From: Actinomycetota bacterium
GTDB taxonomy: Bacteria; Actinomycetota; Aquicultoria; UBA3085; Oleimmundimicrobiaceae
Direction of reading: 5' to 3'
DNA length: 33,609 bases
NCBI GenBank assembly: GCA_011046085.1
Contig: DSBK01000028.1
Coordinates: forward strand, 1 to 33,609
The notes under the pieces are model-generated. The model worked only from the letters and a program-made list of their open reading frames with translations. It was not told the origin of the DNA and searched no databases. Position numbers and translations under genes: made by a program. Positions 7,775-15,204 of this stretch are shown here, in pieces (within the stretch, counting starts at the first letter, position 1; the number at the start of each line of letters is the position of its first letter).

Positions 7775-7803
7775 ATTGTAATGTCTCGACGTTATAATGT
7801 CAA
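7775..7803 (-). promoter_or_regulatory. Promoter of the toxin-antitoxin cassette
   Basis: A near-consensus sigma-70 promoter on the minus strand: -35 TTGACA (7798-7803), a 17-base spacer and -10 TACAAT (7775-7780), ending 17 bases before the antitoxin ATG. The direct repeat TAATGTC, seen twice on the plus strand across the spacer, could be the operator for the RHH antitoxin; that part is inference. Confidence 0.75.
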
Positions 7804-7828
7804 ACCCGAACTCATATTTTCTTTATGC

Positions 7829-7897
7829 AGATAACGATACGGGTCACCGGGAGGCAAGAGCAGTTTATTGCCGATCTGGTGCACCCGCTGGTTAGGA
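7829..7897 (-). other. attC recombination site of cassette B (HEPN-like gene)
   Basis: A 69-base imperfect palindrome directly after the HEPN-like gene. On the minus strand it runs from R'' TCCTAAC (7891-7897) to R' GTTATCT (7829-7835). The inner boxes are CGGGTGCACC and GGTGACCCG. They pair perfectly if one G is left out, which is the single extrahelical base typical of the L'' box. The central region can form its own small hairpin, GGCAA with TTGCC. R' departs from GTTRRRY by a T and a C, so it is less canonical than the 7195-7276 site. Confidence 0.75.
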
Positions 7898-7911
7898 ATT
7901 GACTCCATTTC

Positions 7912-8805
7912 CTATTTCGCAGTTTTTCTTAACTGCACAAACTCCTCATCCGTAAGCGGGCCGATTTCCCCTAACCGTTCGGTTATTTTCTTTTTTTCAA
8001 AGTCAATATCTTGGACGGCATGGGCATAGTAGCAATGAGGTAATACAAATTCCTTTACGAAAGGATGCTTCTGAGCTTCATGCCGAACCCAAATCTCTCC
8101 TGGGACATCAAAGACAAGATAGATGTCTTTTCGATTTATTACACCAAAAATGTCCGTGATCGCAGCAATTAGTTTATTGATTGCGTCTGATGCAATTGCC
8201 TCGAAGTTGAATGTTTCGTTATAGTGAATGCTTTGATGTCTAATCAGCATCAGTTCTTTCATAATGCTGATTGCCCTTTTAGGCACTAGCCGCCAATCGT
8301 TAATAACAGTAATCATCTTTCCCCAATCATCGAAGCTTTCTTTTCGATATACTTTCTTATAATGAGGATCACTCCTAAAGTGGTCGCGAGTTCTTAGGAT
8401 TAAACGATTCAATATTCTCTCGGCCAGACAACATGTTGAGGTAACAGCGGGATAAAAATACCCGGATGAATACGTATTAATGATTTGTGTGATTTTCTCA
8501 GGATATTCGTCAATTAATCCCAAAGGAGGATATTCGATTTTGAGCCATCTCTCAAATTTCTGCTCAAAATTCTCATGCCCTAACATAGCCTTTAGGTGTT
8601 CAGTATTCGAATCGGCTTGTTCCTTAAGAGCAGGGGTTGAGTAAAACCCACGGATTGTATCTATATAAAAGCCCATTAATCTGTATCGACGATCAAGATT
8701 AGGGCAGAGTAGATATATAGGATCTTTTCCCGCAGCCTGAGAATCTGTGACACTCAAAAAATGCTTCTGCTTGCATGTCGGGCAAGTCAATTCCATTTTC
8801 GGCAT
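7912..8805 (-). CDS. Uncharacterised protein with N-terminal zinc-finger-like CxxC and HEPN-like RHxxxH motif
   Basis: A 297-residue protein I cannot assign to a named family. It begins with a CPTC pair (C8, C11) and a further C34, suggesting a partial zinc ribbon. A helical middle follows, containing AERILNRLILRTRDHF and then IRHQSIHY (R189 to H194). Arg plus a polar residue, three residues and then His, embedded in helices, is the signature of HEPN nucleases, many of which belong to defence or toxin systems. The gene occupies a cassette bounded by two attC sites, starting 17 bases after one and ending 15 bases before the other, with almost no spare DNA. It has no private promoter that I can see. 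The HEPN assignment is a motif-level inference. Confidence 0.7.
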   Translation of the reverse strand: MPKMELTCPTCKQKHFLSVTDSQAAGKDPIYLLCPNLDRRYRLMGFYIDTIRGFYSTPALKEQADSNTEHLKAMLGHENFEQKFERWLKIEYPPLGLIDEYPEKITQIINTYSSGYFYPAVTSTCCLAERILNRLILRTRDHFRSDPHYKKVYRKESFDDWGKMITVINDWRLVPKRAISIMKELMLIRHQSIHYNETFNFEAIASDAINKLIAAITDIFGVINRKDIYLVFDVPGEIWVRHEAQKHPFVKEFVLPHCYYAHAVQDIDFEKKKITERLGEIGPLTDEEFVQLRKTAK

Positions 8806-8815
8806 TTTATCGTAT

Positions 8816-8873
8816 TCCTAACGCTTAAAATCAGCGGCGACTGTAAGCCGTCCGCTGGAATGACTTGTTATGC
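8816..8873 (-). other. attC recombination site of cassette A (nuclease-like gene)
   Basis: A 58-base element of classic 59-base-element size. On the minus strand it runs from R'' GCATAAC (8867-8873) to R' GTTAGGA (8816-8822). L'' CAGCGGACGGC pairs with L' GTCGCCGCTG if one A is extrahelical and one mismatch is allowed. Both arms have TAAC or GTTA exactly nine bases from the CAGCGG stem. This is the clearest of the three sites. Recombination at R' would put the HEPN-like gene's start 15 bases into the next cassette. Confidence 0.85.
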
Positions 8874-8928
8874 AATCTCTTCCATTTTATCTCTTTCGTC
8901 ACTTGGGCGGGCTAAAAGCGATAACCGT

Positions 8929-9882
8929 CTATTCGCTCAGATCATACATAAACTCGCATTGATATTGAAAATCTGCCGACAGGGTAAGTATCCAGAGCGC
9001 AGTAAGATTGCCCAAAACTGACTGCAGCTCGCTATTGTTTAGAATCTCAGGATAGCACGACTGACCTTGCAAGAATTGTTCAAAATCATGCTTCAAAAAG
9101 AAGCTTGGGTTGGCCCAGTCAATCCAACCTTGCTTGACCTGCAGTGCAAACCTAGTGGACCACGTCAACTCCTCAATAATTATGACAGCAATGCAGTCAC
9201 ACTGGTATTTCTGCAATTGTTTTGCAGCCTCGTACACTCTAAACAAGAGATAGTCCACCGGATCATATAACGATACGCTGCCCCCGGCCGGCCGGTGCGC
9301 AATACTCTCCACAATTTGAGCAAAGTCAGCGTCATTGGTGCCAATGAACTTGACTTCAAATGCGGCAGTCCGGCCATCGGCCGCACAGGCTTCAATATCG
9401 GGACCTTGCCGTCGCGCTTCAAGACCTGAAACCGTCCAGCCATGTAGCTCAAGCCATTGTGCCAACTGCAGTTCAGTCAAGCGACCTAAAAATATGCGAG
9501 CTTTTCGGTGGCGTTCAGCTGGATCTTCGTCAAGCATCCAGCATTCACGCAAATCCTGTAAATACTATGTTCTCACGTCCGGGAGCGGAAGGCCGTTCCC
9601 AAGCAAAAACCTGTGCACCGGGGACGTGATTCGTCTCAAGTATCCCCGCTGCATTGCCAGTAGTAGGATAGATCGATGGAGAACAACGGTATCGCGCTCA
9701 TGGTGCCATTTTTGAAACTCTGGCCAAAGTTCATCGGGGATGAATATCTGACTCAGAGCAGTGCAACGAGACCGTAGGTCAGCAAATACCGAAAATAAAT
9801 CTTGATCTTGAAGTGACCCTGGCGATTCCGAACAACTGCAATTGTCCATGCTCGTTCCGGTTTGGTTTTCTTGTCTGTGCAT
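8929..9882 (-). pseudogene. PD-(D/E)XK nuclease-like protein, split by an in-frame TAG
   Basis: Two open stretches, 9882-9565 and 9552-8929, lie in the same frame, separated only by a TAG at 9565-9567 and four sense codons. The joined reading, LPDVRT, stop, YLQDLRECWML, flows as one protein of about 317 residues, and CAG to TAG would explain the stop. The downstream part shows a restriction-endonuclease-like core: a helix with TELQLAQWLELHGW, then PDIEA and FEVKFIG, i.e. P-D with E-x-K thirteen residues on. The upstream part (FIPDELWPEFQKWHHE) is unrecognised. Alternatively the second part is a separate 207-residue protein from TTG 9552, or from ATG 9537. The segment is more GC-rich than its neighbours. 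It is the first visible cassette of the array. Confidence 0.65.
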
Positions 9883-10133
9883 AACTTATTAATATACTGC
9901 ATTCCACAATATACAATTACGTTTCTAGTCAAAACAAATTTCTCCTTCAAGAAATTCCCTGTTTGTTCTTTAAAGGATTAACCCCTTTAAGTATGAATGG
10001 GGCTTAAAAACAATTTCAAAAATGAAAAATAGTCAAGACTATTTTTCAAAGCGCTGAAAGATGGTCAATATTTTGACCTGGTTGATGAGAAAATCGTTAT
10101 TTTGCGTGTGGGCCATCAACGTGAAATCTATCG

Positions 10134-10811
10134 TTAATTTTTTAATCTTTTCTGGACTGATTCGCTCGTTAGCTCCCAAGTTGCATCAGTTGCAATCCAT
10201 CTCGCTGCTTTCGAGTCCATCTTTTGTATTTCTTCGGCAACTTCAACTGCCCTCTTGTTTAAATTTAAGTTGCGTTTTCCAATTTGTCTTAGCGCCCAGT
10301 TAACCGCCTTCTTCACAAAATTCCTGCCATCAGTAGCTTCTCTCTTTATAATAGGGAGAAACCTTTCAAATTCCATATCATCCGTTTTTTTGTCGTGAAC
10401 TGCCAGCACCGCCATCAAAACAAAACCCGCCCTTTTGACGAATTCTCCTTCCCGCGAACTCCACTCAACGACCTTTTGATAAACAAATTTGGTTCTACCA
10501 AAGAGATTCATGCAACACTGGTCACATATCTCCCAGCAATCAAACTCGCGTGCCCAGCTCTCCATCTGTTCTTCGGTTACCTTATTTGATTCATCCACTA
10601 TGCTGGCAAGTACCCTGGTTTCGCGAATGTTCGATTCCCAAAGTTCTTGAGCAAGATTATGGTCTCTCCCAATCTCCTTAGCAATTTTTCTTAAATTGGG
10701 AATTGATACTCCATAGGTTCTTTCAGGAGTAATCCCAAACCTCGCCATGCCTTCAATTGTCTCAGGATTGGATAGAGATTTTAATTTTTCAACAACATCG
10801 TCGTAGTTCAC
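10134..10811 (-). CDS. AlkD-like DNA alkylation repair protein (HEAT-like repeats)
   Basis: A 225-residue all-helical protein of the DNA alkylation repair (AlkD/AlkC) family, which removes bulky or positively charged N3 and N7 alkylpurines without base flipping. Family signatures are YGVSIPNLRKIAKEIG near the N-terminus, the CWEICDQ segment carrying the catalytic-type Asp, FVKRAGFVLMAVLA and FVKKAVNWALRQIGKRN. It starts at GTG 10811 with AAGGGG upstream. The stand-alone gene lies between the cassette array and a HAD hydrolase. The upstream gap to the array (9883-10133) shows no further attC site. Confidence 0.9.
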   Translation of the reverse strand: MNYDDVVEKLKSLSNPETIEGMARFGITPERTYGVSIPNLRKIAKEIGRDHNLAQELWESNIRETRVLASIVDESNKVTEEQMESWAREFDCWEICDQCCMNLFGRTKFVYQKVVEWSSREGEFVKRAGFVLMAVLAVHDKKTDDMEFERFLPIIKREATDGRNFVKKAVNWALRQIGKRNLNLNKRAVEVAEEIQKMDSKAARWIATDATWELTSESVQKRLKN

Positions 10812-10884
10812 ACATTCCCCTTTTTACTCAATCGACTCATTCAGTATTTGAAGCACTTTTACCATTAGTTTCTCTGGTATGTTT

Positions 10885-11646
10885 TCACCTGATCTGTAAA
10901 TACCTCAATAAATCCTGTTCGGTTTCGGGAGCAAATGCCTTGTATTTAGAGGCCATTTTTTCTTTAAATTCGTCGGGAGCCAAAAACGGAACGATGAAAT
11001 TGCCTGGGACAAGGAGTTCGGCAATGGGTTCATCATCTTTTGTGTCACCTAGATACAGCGTATTGTTTTCCCTTAAGCCCCTTTTCTCAAAAAATTCGGA
11101 TTGTAAGAATTGTACTTTCTTTTCATAAATATCGAGGGTGATTCCAAGCACCTTGCCATCATTTACAAGAAGGTCATTGGAAACGATGTCGTCAAAAATT
11201 TGGCTATAGCCGGCTTCCTCCAAGACTTTTTCGATACTGTAATCAAAAGAAGCCGACAGTATCCCGGTTAATACACCCTCTTTATGAACAGCTTGAATGG
11301 GTCTTAGCACCCTATCGTCTAACTTTTTTACAAATTCTTTGGCATATTCATCAATAATATCGGTAATATATTCAACAGATTTATCCTTTAAAACACCCTC
11401 ATTAAAGATATTGTAAATATCCTGCAGATTTTTTTTCCCATTATGAAACTCACGCAATCCCCTGTTTAATTTATTCTTAGTTCTGCCAAGTTTTATAATG
11501 TCGATAATCTTCCAGAACTCGCCTTTAAAAAGTTGGGATTTTAAATCATTTGCAATTGCATAAGCAATTTTACTATGCAAGGGCTCATCCGAAGGAGAGT
11601 CAATCAAGGTTCCATTCCAGTCTGAAATGATTGCTTTATATGACAC
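10885..11646 (-). CDS. HAD-superfamily hydrolase
   Basis: A 253-residue HAD phosphatase-like enzyme. Motif I is ISDWNGTLID with the nucleophile Asp; the usual DxD has Asn at the second position, a variant common in DWNGTL proteins. A helical cap (about 20-110) is followed by motif II TGILSAS, a lysine near VLEEAG, and motif IV YLGDTKDDEPIAE. The substrate is unknown. The architecture resembles phosphoglycolate phosphatase-type enzymes. It starts at GTG 11646. Between it and the upstream GYD gene is a hairpin (GCCAGG at 11683 with CCTGGC at 11703). Confidence 0.85.
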   Translation of the reverse strand: MSYKAIISDWNGTLIDSPSDEPLHSKIAYAIANDLKSQLFKGEFWKIIDIIKLGRTKNKLNRGLREFHNGKKNLQDIYNIFNEGVLKDKSVEYITDIIDEYAKEFVKKLDDRVLRPIQAVHKEGVLTGILSASFDYSIEKVLEEAGYSQIFDDIVSNDLLVNDGKVLGITLDIYEKKVQFLQSEFFEKRGLRENNTLYLGDTKDDEPIAELLVPGNFIVPFLAPDEFKEKMASKYKAFAPETEQDLLRYLQIR

Positions 11647-11819
11647 AGTTCACTCTTTCTTTTGAAAAATACAAATTTACATGCCAGGCCACTATAAATG
11701 ACCCTGGCTTCGTCTAGTCTCTCATATTTTTATAAAATTTTTGCTTGCTTATACCAAGACAAGGTAATAATCAATAAAAACCTTGAACCTAAAATCGATT
11801 AATTTAAAGGGCACACAGA

Positions 11820-12107
11820 CTATTCTTTAAAAATTCCGATAAGGTCATCGAGGGTCATTGCGGGCATGGTCATAGTCTGAATCGTACCCCTTGAACCAAG
11901 TTCCATCGCTACTTTTGTAACGGCGATATTGTCGGGAGCTTCTAAAATATTTATAAAATCATAAGGTCCCAAAAGCGCGTACTGAGCGACAATTTTAACA
12001 CCCATCGCCTCTACTTCGCTATTTACTTCTCTAATCCTCTCGGGGTTTTCTCTAACCGTCTTTCTTCCCTCATCTGTAAGGGTTGTGAGCATTACATATC
12101 TTGCCAC
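11820..12107 (-). CDS. GYD-domain protein
   Basis: A 95-residue ferredoxin-fold protein of the GYD family: an N-terminal strand YVMLTTLTDEGRKTVRENPERI and the family motif QYALLGPYDFINILEAPD, then a TIQTMTMPAMTLDDL end. It starts at GTG 12107 with a perfect AGGAGG five bases upstream, so the start is secure. GYD proteins are common in Actinobacteria and Chloroflexi, and their function is unknown; they may form small oligomers like other dimeric alpha-beta barrels. It is followed by a 173-base gap before the HAD gene. Confidence 0.9.
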   Translation of the reverse strand: MARYVMLTTLTDEGRKTVRENPERIREVNSEVEAMGVKIVAQYALLGPYDFINILEAPDNIAVTKVAMELGSRGTIQTMTMPAMTLDDLIGIFKE

Positions 12108-12283
12108 GGTAACCTCCTTTTCCCTAGCTCCGTTCCATCCAATTTCTCTAATAACTTTAATTCTCGTTCACGTTTCCTAATACCTTTAAACTTAATTGCG
12201 TACAAAATTTGATTCGTGCTTGTTTTTTTTAGGTAAGTAAGAAAACGAACAAATTATCATCAGACCAGTACCAGACAGATCAA

Positions 12284-12440
12284 GAGACTGTTGAATAATA
12301 CATAAAATGTCGCTCGCCGATCTCGAAGCTCCTATTAAACAGAAATTGCTTCGTCATACGATGTAACGTCTAAATCCTCGTCGTTAGACCTGGCACAGCC
12401 CTGTACCAGGTACCAGGCAATGACGAAATTCAGCAGTCTC
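12284..12440. repeat. 157-base element with 13-base terminal inverted repeats
   Basis: GAGACTGTTGAAT at 12284 and ATTCAGCAGTCTC ending at 12440 are inverted repeats with 12 of 13 matches. The interior carries pieces of the same GTCATTGCGAG-type repeat seen at 3100-3345 (AATTGCTTCGTCAT, GGCAATGACG), a small stem GTCTAA with TTAGAC, and a doubled TACCAGG. ATCA flanks both ends and may be a target duplication, but four bases is weak. The rest of the 402-base gap (12108-12509) shows no gene. Confidence 0.55.
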
Positions 12441-12509
12441 ATCAGTTAAACCCGTGGCTTAGAGAGCGGAACAAATCATCGCAGATGTGGATTCGTGGTG
12501 ATTCACTTG

Positions 12510-13199
12510 TTATACGTTAAATCTAATTTCGATTACTTCCTTTGGTTGAATTATATAGTCACGATCAACAAGTTTAGCCAACCCTTTTGACTTGCATTCA
12601 TTAAAATTATGACATTTCATATAATCCTCAAAGCTAACAACATCACCCTTAATGAATCCGCGCGCAAGATCAGTATGTATCTTAGCGGCACAGGTGATAA
12701 TGTCTGAGCCCTTTTTTATTAGCCAAGCATGAGATTCTGTAGGGCCGGAGGTATAAAAAAACATATAGTTTGCCTTTTCAAGCGCTAAGCTAATGATTGT
12801 GTTGGCATCCTCGCTGCCTTCAATTTTAATAACGGGCTTAAAACTATAAGGGGATATTGTCTTTAGCAACTTTTCTTCTTCATCATTGAATTCAACATCA
12901 CATAGAGGTATTTCCTGTTCCAACTTTTCCATGCATTTTAGCAATAATTCTTCCTCTTTTTTGTCATTCAAGCGAGCTAGACGACCCTCAATCTTTTCTA
13001 TGTCAATAATCAACAAATCCAAAATCTTGCTACCGGGAATGATAATAGCTTCAGACTGTATAAATTCATCACGAATAAATTCCGCAAAAAACGATGTTAG
13101 CTTTTTGGGTTTGTCTTTCTCCTCCAAGGCGATAAGATTTTCGTCCTTATATTTTATCTTTCCTTCCGGTAGATCGATACCGGTAAATCCTATCTTCAT
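12510..13199 (-). CDS. YchF-like TGS-domain protein lacking the GTPase domain (DUF933)
   Basis: A 229-residue protein whose C-terminal 85 residues match the TGS/DUF933 end of the Obg-family ATPase YchF: FFYTSGPTESHAWLIKKG, AAKIHTDLARGFIKGDVVSFEDY and the closing EVIEIRFNV. The middle (IEKIEGRLARLNDKKEEELLLKCMEKLEQEIPL) corresponds to the YchF helical hairpin. The N-terminus starts like YchF (MKIGFTG) but then skips the P-loop, switch and NKxD motifs, so the nucleotide-binding domain is absent or vestigial; YchF itself is about 360 residues. YchF binds ribosomes and affects stress responses, so a ribosome-linked regulatory role without ATP turnover is possible but not shown. It lies 60 bases downstream of the helicase gene on the same strand. 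Confidence 0.85.
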   Translation of the reverse strand: MKIGFTGIDLPEGKIKYKDENLIALEEKDKPKKLTSFFAEFIRDEFIQSEAIIIPGSKILDLLIIDIEKIEGRLARLNDKKEEELLLKCMEKLEQEIPLCDVEFNDEEEKLLKTISPYSFKPVIKIEGSEDANTIISLALEKANYMFFYTSGPTESHAWLIKKGSDIITCAAKIHTDLARGFIKGDVVSFEDYMKCHNFNECKSKGLAKLVDRDYIIQPKEVIEIRFNV

Positions 13200-13258
13200 T
13201 CATTCTCTCTTTCAACAATCACAAAAAGCTATCTTAAAATAATTTACAAATTTATTCA

Positions 13259-15001
13259 TTATTTCTCTTTTTTTGAGTAGTCGGCTCGTTCTTTTTTATG
13301 CTTTGGTATGGGCTTACTTTCCTCTTTAACATCATGCTGTTTTCTATGCTCGTCCAGTCTCGAAATTTTTAACTGCTGACCAGACACCCAAACTTTTTTT
13401 AGCACATTTAGAATATCGCGCGACATTCCTTCTGGTAAGTCTACCGTGCTAAAGTTATCATAAATATTTATCCGACCGATAAATTTGCTGTCTATTCCCG
13501 CCTCGTTGGCAATAGCGCCCACTATATTACCGGGGTTTACCCCATGGATACGACCAACTTCAATACGAAATCTTTCCATTCCCTTTTCCAAAACCGATGG
13601 TATTTTGCTCCGTTTTGTAAAGGTTTTTCCTTTTATTGGCCTGTCCTCAAATTCAACCTTTTTATTTTTAGGTTTGTTTGTTAACAACAGAGGCTCATCG
13701 CCCTGAAACAATTTGGCTAATGCAGCGGCAATTTCTACCGCGGGCACATTGTGTTCTTGCCGATATTGCTCCATTAAATCACAGTAAAATTCTAACCCTC
13801 CAGCTCCCAAAGTATCGGTAATGCGTTGCTCGAAACGCGCAATACGCTTGTTGTTAATCACTTCTGTCGAAGGAAGTTCCATCAACTCAATCTTTTGTTT
13901 GGTAGCTCTCTCTATAGCATTCAACATATGCCTTTCTCGTGGAGCTACAAACAAAATTGCCTCACCGCTGCGCCCTGCCCGACCCGTGCGGCCGATTCGA
14001 TGAACATAGGATTCGGTATCATACGGAATATCATAATTGATAACATGGCTGATGCGATCGACGTCCAGCCCCCTGGCCGCCACATCGGTGGCAACTAAGA
14101 TACTGAGTTTTCCTGTTTTAAACTGTTCTATCGTACGTTCTCGTTTACTTTGCGCAATATCTCCATTAATCGGCGCTGAAGCATAACCGCGAGCCTCAAG
14201 CTTTTCCGAGAGTTCCGCCGTTGCTGTTTTTGTGCGAACAAAGATGAGCACGCCATCAAAGGTTTCCGCCTCCAACATTCGAGTCAGCGCATCTAATTTA
14301 TGAAAACCACTCACCATCCAAAAACGCTGGCGAGTAGCTTCCACGGTAGTGGTTCGTGCTTTTATCGTGATTTCTGCCGGATTATTCAAATATTTTTGGG
14401 CAATTTGGCGAATTGCCCTAGGTATGGTCGCAGAAAAAAGTGCCATCTGACGCCCAGGTGGCGTCTGATCTAAAACCCACTCTACATCATCGATAAATCC
14501 CATACGCAACATTTCATCCGCCTCATCAAGAACAAGACAGTTAAGTGCCTTTAAGTTTAAAGTTCCGCGCCGCATATGATCCATCACCCGCCCCGGCGTT
14601 CCCACCACAACATGTACGCCACGTTTAAGCCTACGAAGTTGACCATCATAAGCCTGGCCACCATAGATGGGTAATACATGGAACCCTTTCATTTGAGACG
14701 CATACTGCTGAAAAGACTCCGCCACCTGAATAGCCAATTCGCGGGTAGGAGCTAGAACCAGTACCTGGGGTTCCAATTTTTTGAGATCTATGCGCGACAA
14801 TAACGGCAATGCAAAAGCAGCAGTTTTCCCAGTACCAGTTTGGGCTTGTCCTAGTAAATCTCTACCTGCTAAGACGTGTGGAATTGTTTGTGCCTGAATG
14901 GGAGTCGGCGTTTCGTACCCCACCCTATCTAGCGCTTTCAACACAGGTTCACTCAACCCTAAATCACAAAAACCTAACTGTGAAGAATAATCATTTAACA
15001 T
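13259..15001 (-). CDS. deaD: DEAD-box ATP-dependent RNA helicase, DeaD/CsdA type
   Basis: A 580-residue RNA helicase with the full motif set: GLSEPVLKALDRVGYETPTPIQ (Q region), AQTGTGKT, PTRELAIQ, VLDEADEML, SAT, VATDVAARGLD and HRIGRTGRAGR. The C-terminus has a DbpA-type RNA-binding domain (about 475-545: GRIHGVNPGNIVGAIANEAG, NIYDNFSTVDLP) and a basic tail. CsdA-type helicases help ribosome assembly and unwind mRNA in the cold. The sequence reads like gammaproteobacterial DeaD, unlike the surrounding genes, so transfer is plausible. A terminator-like hairpin lies in its leader just before the ribosome binding site GGAGG. Confidence 0.95.
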   Translation of the reverse strand: MLNDYSSQLGFCDLGLSEPVLKALDRVGYETPTPIQAQTIPHVLAGRDLLGQAQTGTGKTAAFALPLLSRIDLKKLEPQVLVLAPTRELAIQVAESFQQYASQMKGFHVLPIYGGQAYDGQLRRLKRGVHVVVGTPGRVMDHMRRGTLNLKALNCLVLDEADEMLRMGFIDDVEWVLDQTPPGRQMALFSATIPRAIRQIAQKYLNNPAEITIKARTTTVEATRQRFWMVSGFHKLDALTRMLEAETFDGVLIFVRTKTATAELSEKLEARGYASAPINGDIAQSKRERTIEQFKTGKLSILVATDVAARGLDVDRISHVINYDIPYDTESYVHRIGRTGRAGRSGEAILFVAPRERHMLNAIERATKQKIELMELPSTEVINNKRIARFEQRITDTLGAGGLEFYCDLMEQYRQEHNVPAVEIAAALAKLFQGDEPLLLTNKPKNKKVEFEDRPIKGKTFTKRSKIPSVLEKGMERFRIEVGRIHGVNPGNIVGAIANEAGIDSKFIGRINIYDNFSTVDLPEGMSRDILNVLKKVWVSGQQLKISRLDEHRKQHDVKEESKPIPKHKKERADYSKKEK

Positions 15002-15027
15002 CTAAAATACCTCCAAAAAAAATAGTA

Positions 15028-15049
15028 TCGCCAGTGAATACCCTGGCGA
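15028..15049 (-). promoter_or_regulatory. Terminator-like hairpin in the deaD leader
   Basis: On the minus strand a perfect 7-bp stem, TCGCCAG with CTGGCGA around an 8-base loop, is followed after TACTA by eight T residues and then the GGAGG of deaD. This looks like an attenuator or a structure controlling ribosome access. Confidence 0.6.
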
Positions 15050-15098
15050 ACGTTATAAAAACATATTACGCAAAAGCTACACACTACTTTATTTTAAC

Positions 15099-15127
15099 AT
15101 TATCGCACTTTATATTGCATTTTACAA
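15099..15127 (-). promoter_or_regulatory. Putative deaD promoter
   Basis: On the minus strand TTGTAA (15122-15127), a 17-base spacer and GATAAT (15099-15104) form a reasonable sigma-70 promoter about 98 bases upstream of the deaD ATG. A transcript from here would include the leader hairpin. Confidence 0.45.
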
Positions 15128-15204
15128 ATACTTGCTGATTTGTATCTGTAACTCTCTTAATAAGCATTCGCACCTAACACTGAAAATACACTAGCATTGA
15201 ACAA

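Noticed and set aside
7487-9567. Recoding of TGA and TAG as sense codons
   Set aside because: Two different stop codons would need recoding, and TGA and TAG end normal genes elsewhere in the window (for example the pyrophosphatase ends with TAG).
9753-9950. 65-residue minus-strand ORF overlapping the nuclease-like gene
   Set aside because: It lies in another frame of the better-supported cassette gene, and I saw no family features in it.
11683-11708. Terminator between the GYD and HAD genes
   Set aside because: The GCCAGG/CCTGGC hairpin has no T-run on either strand.
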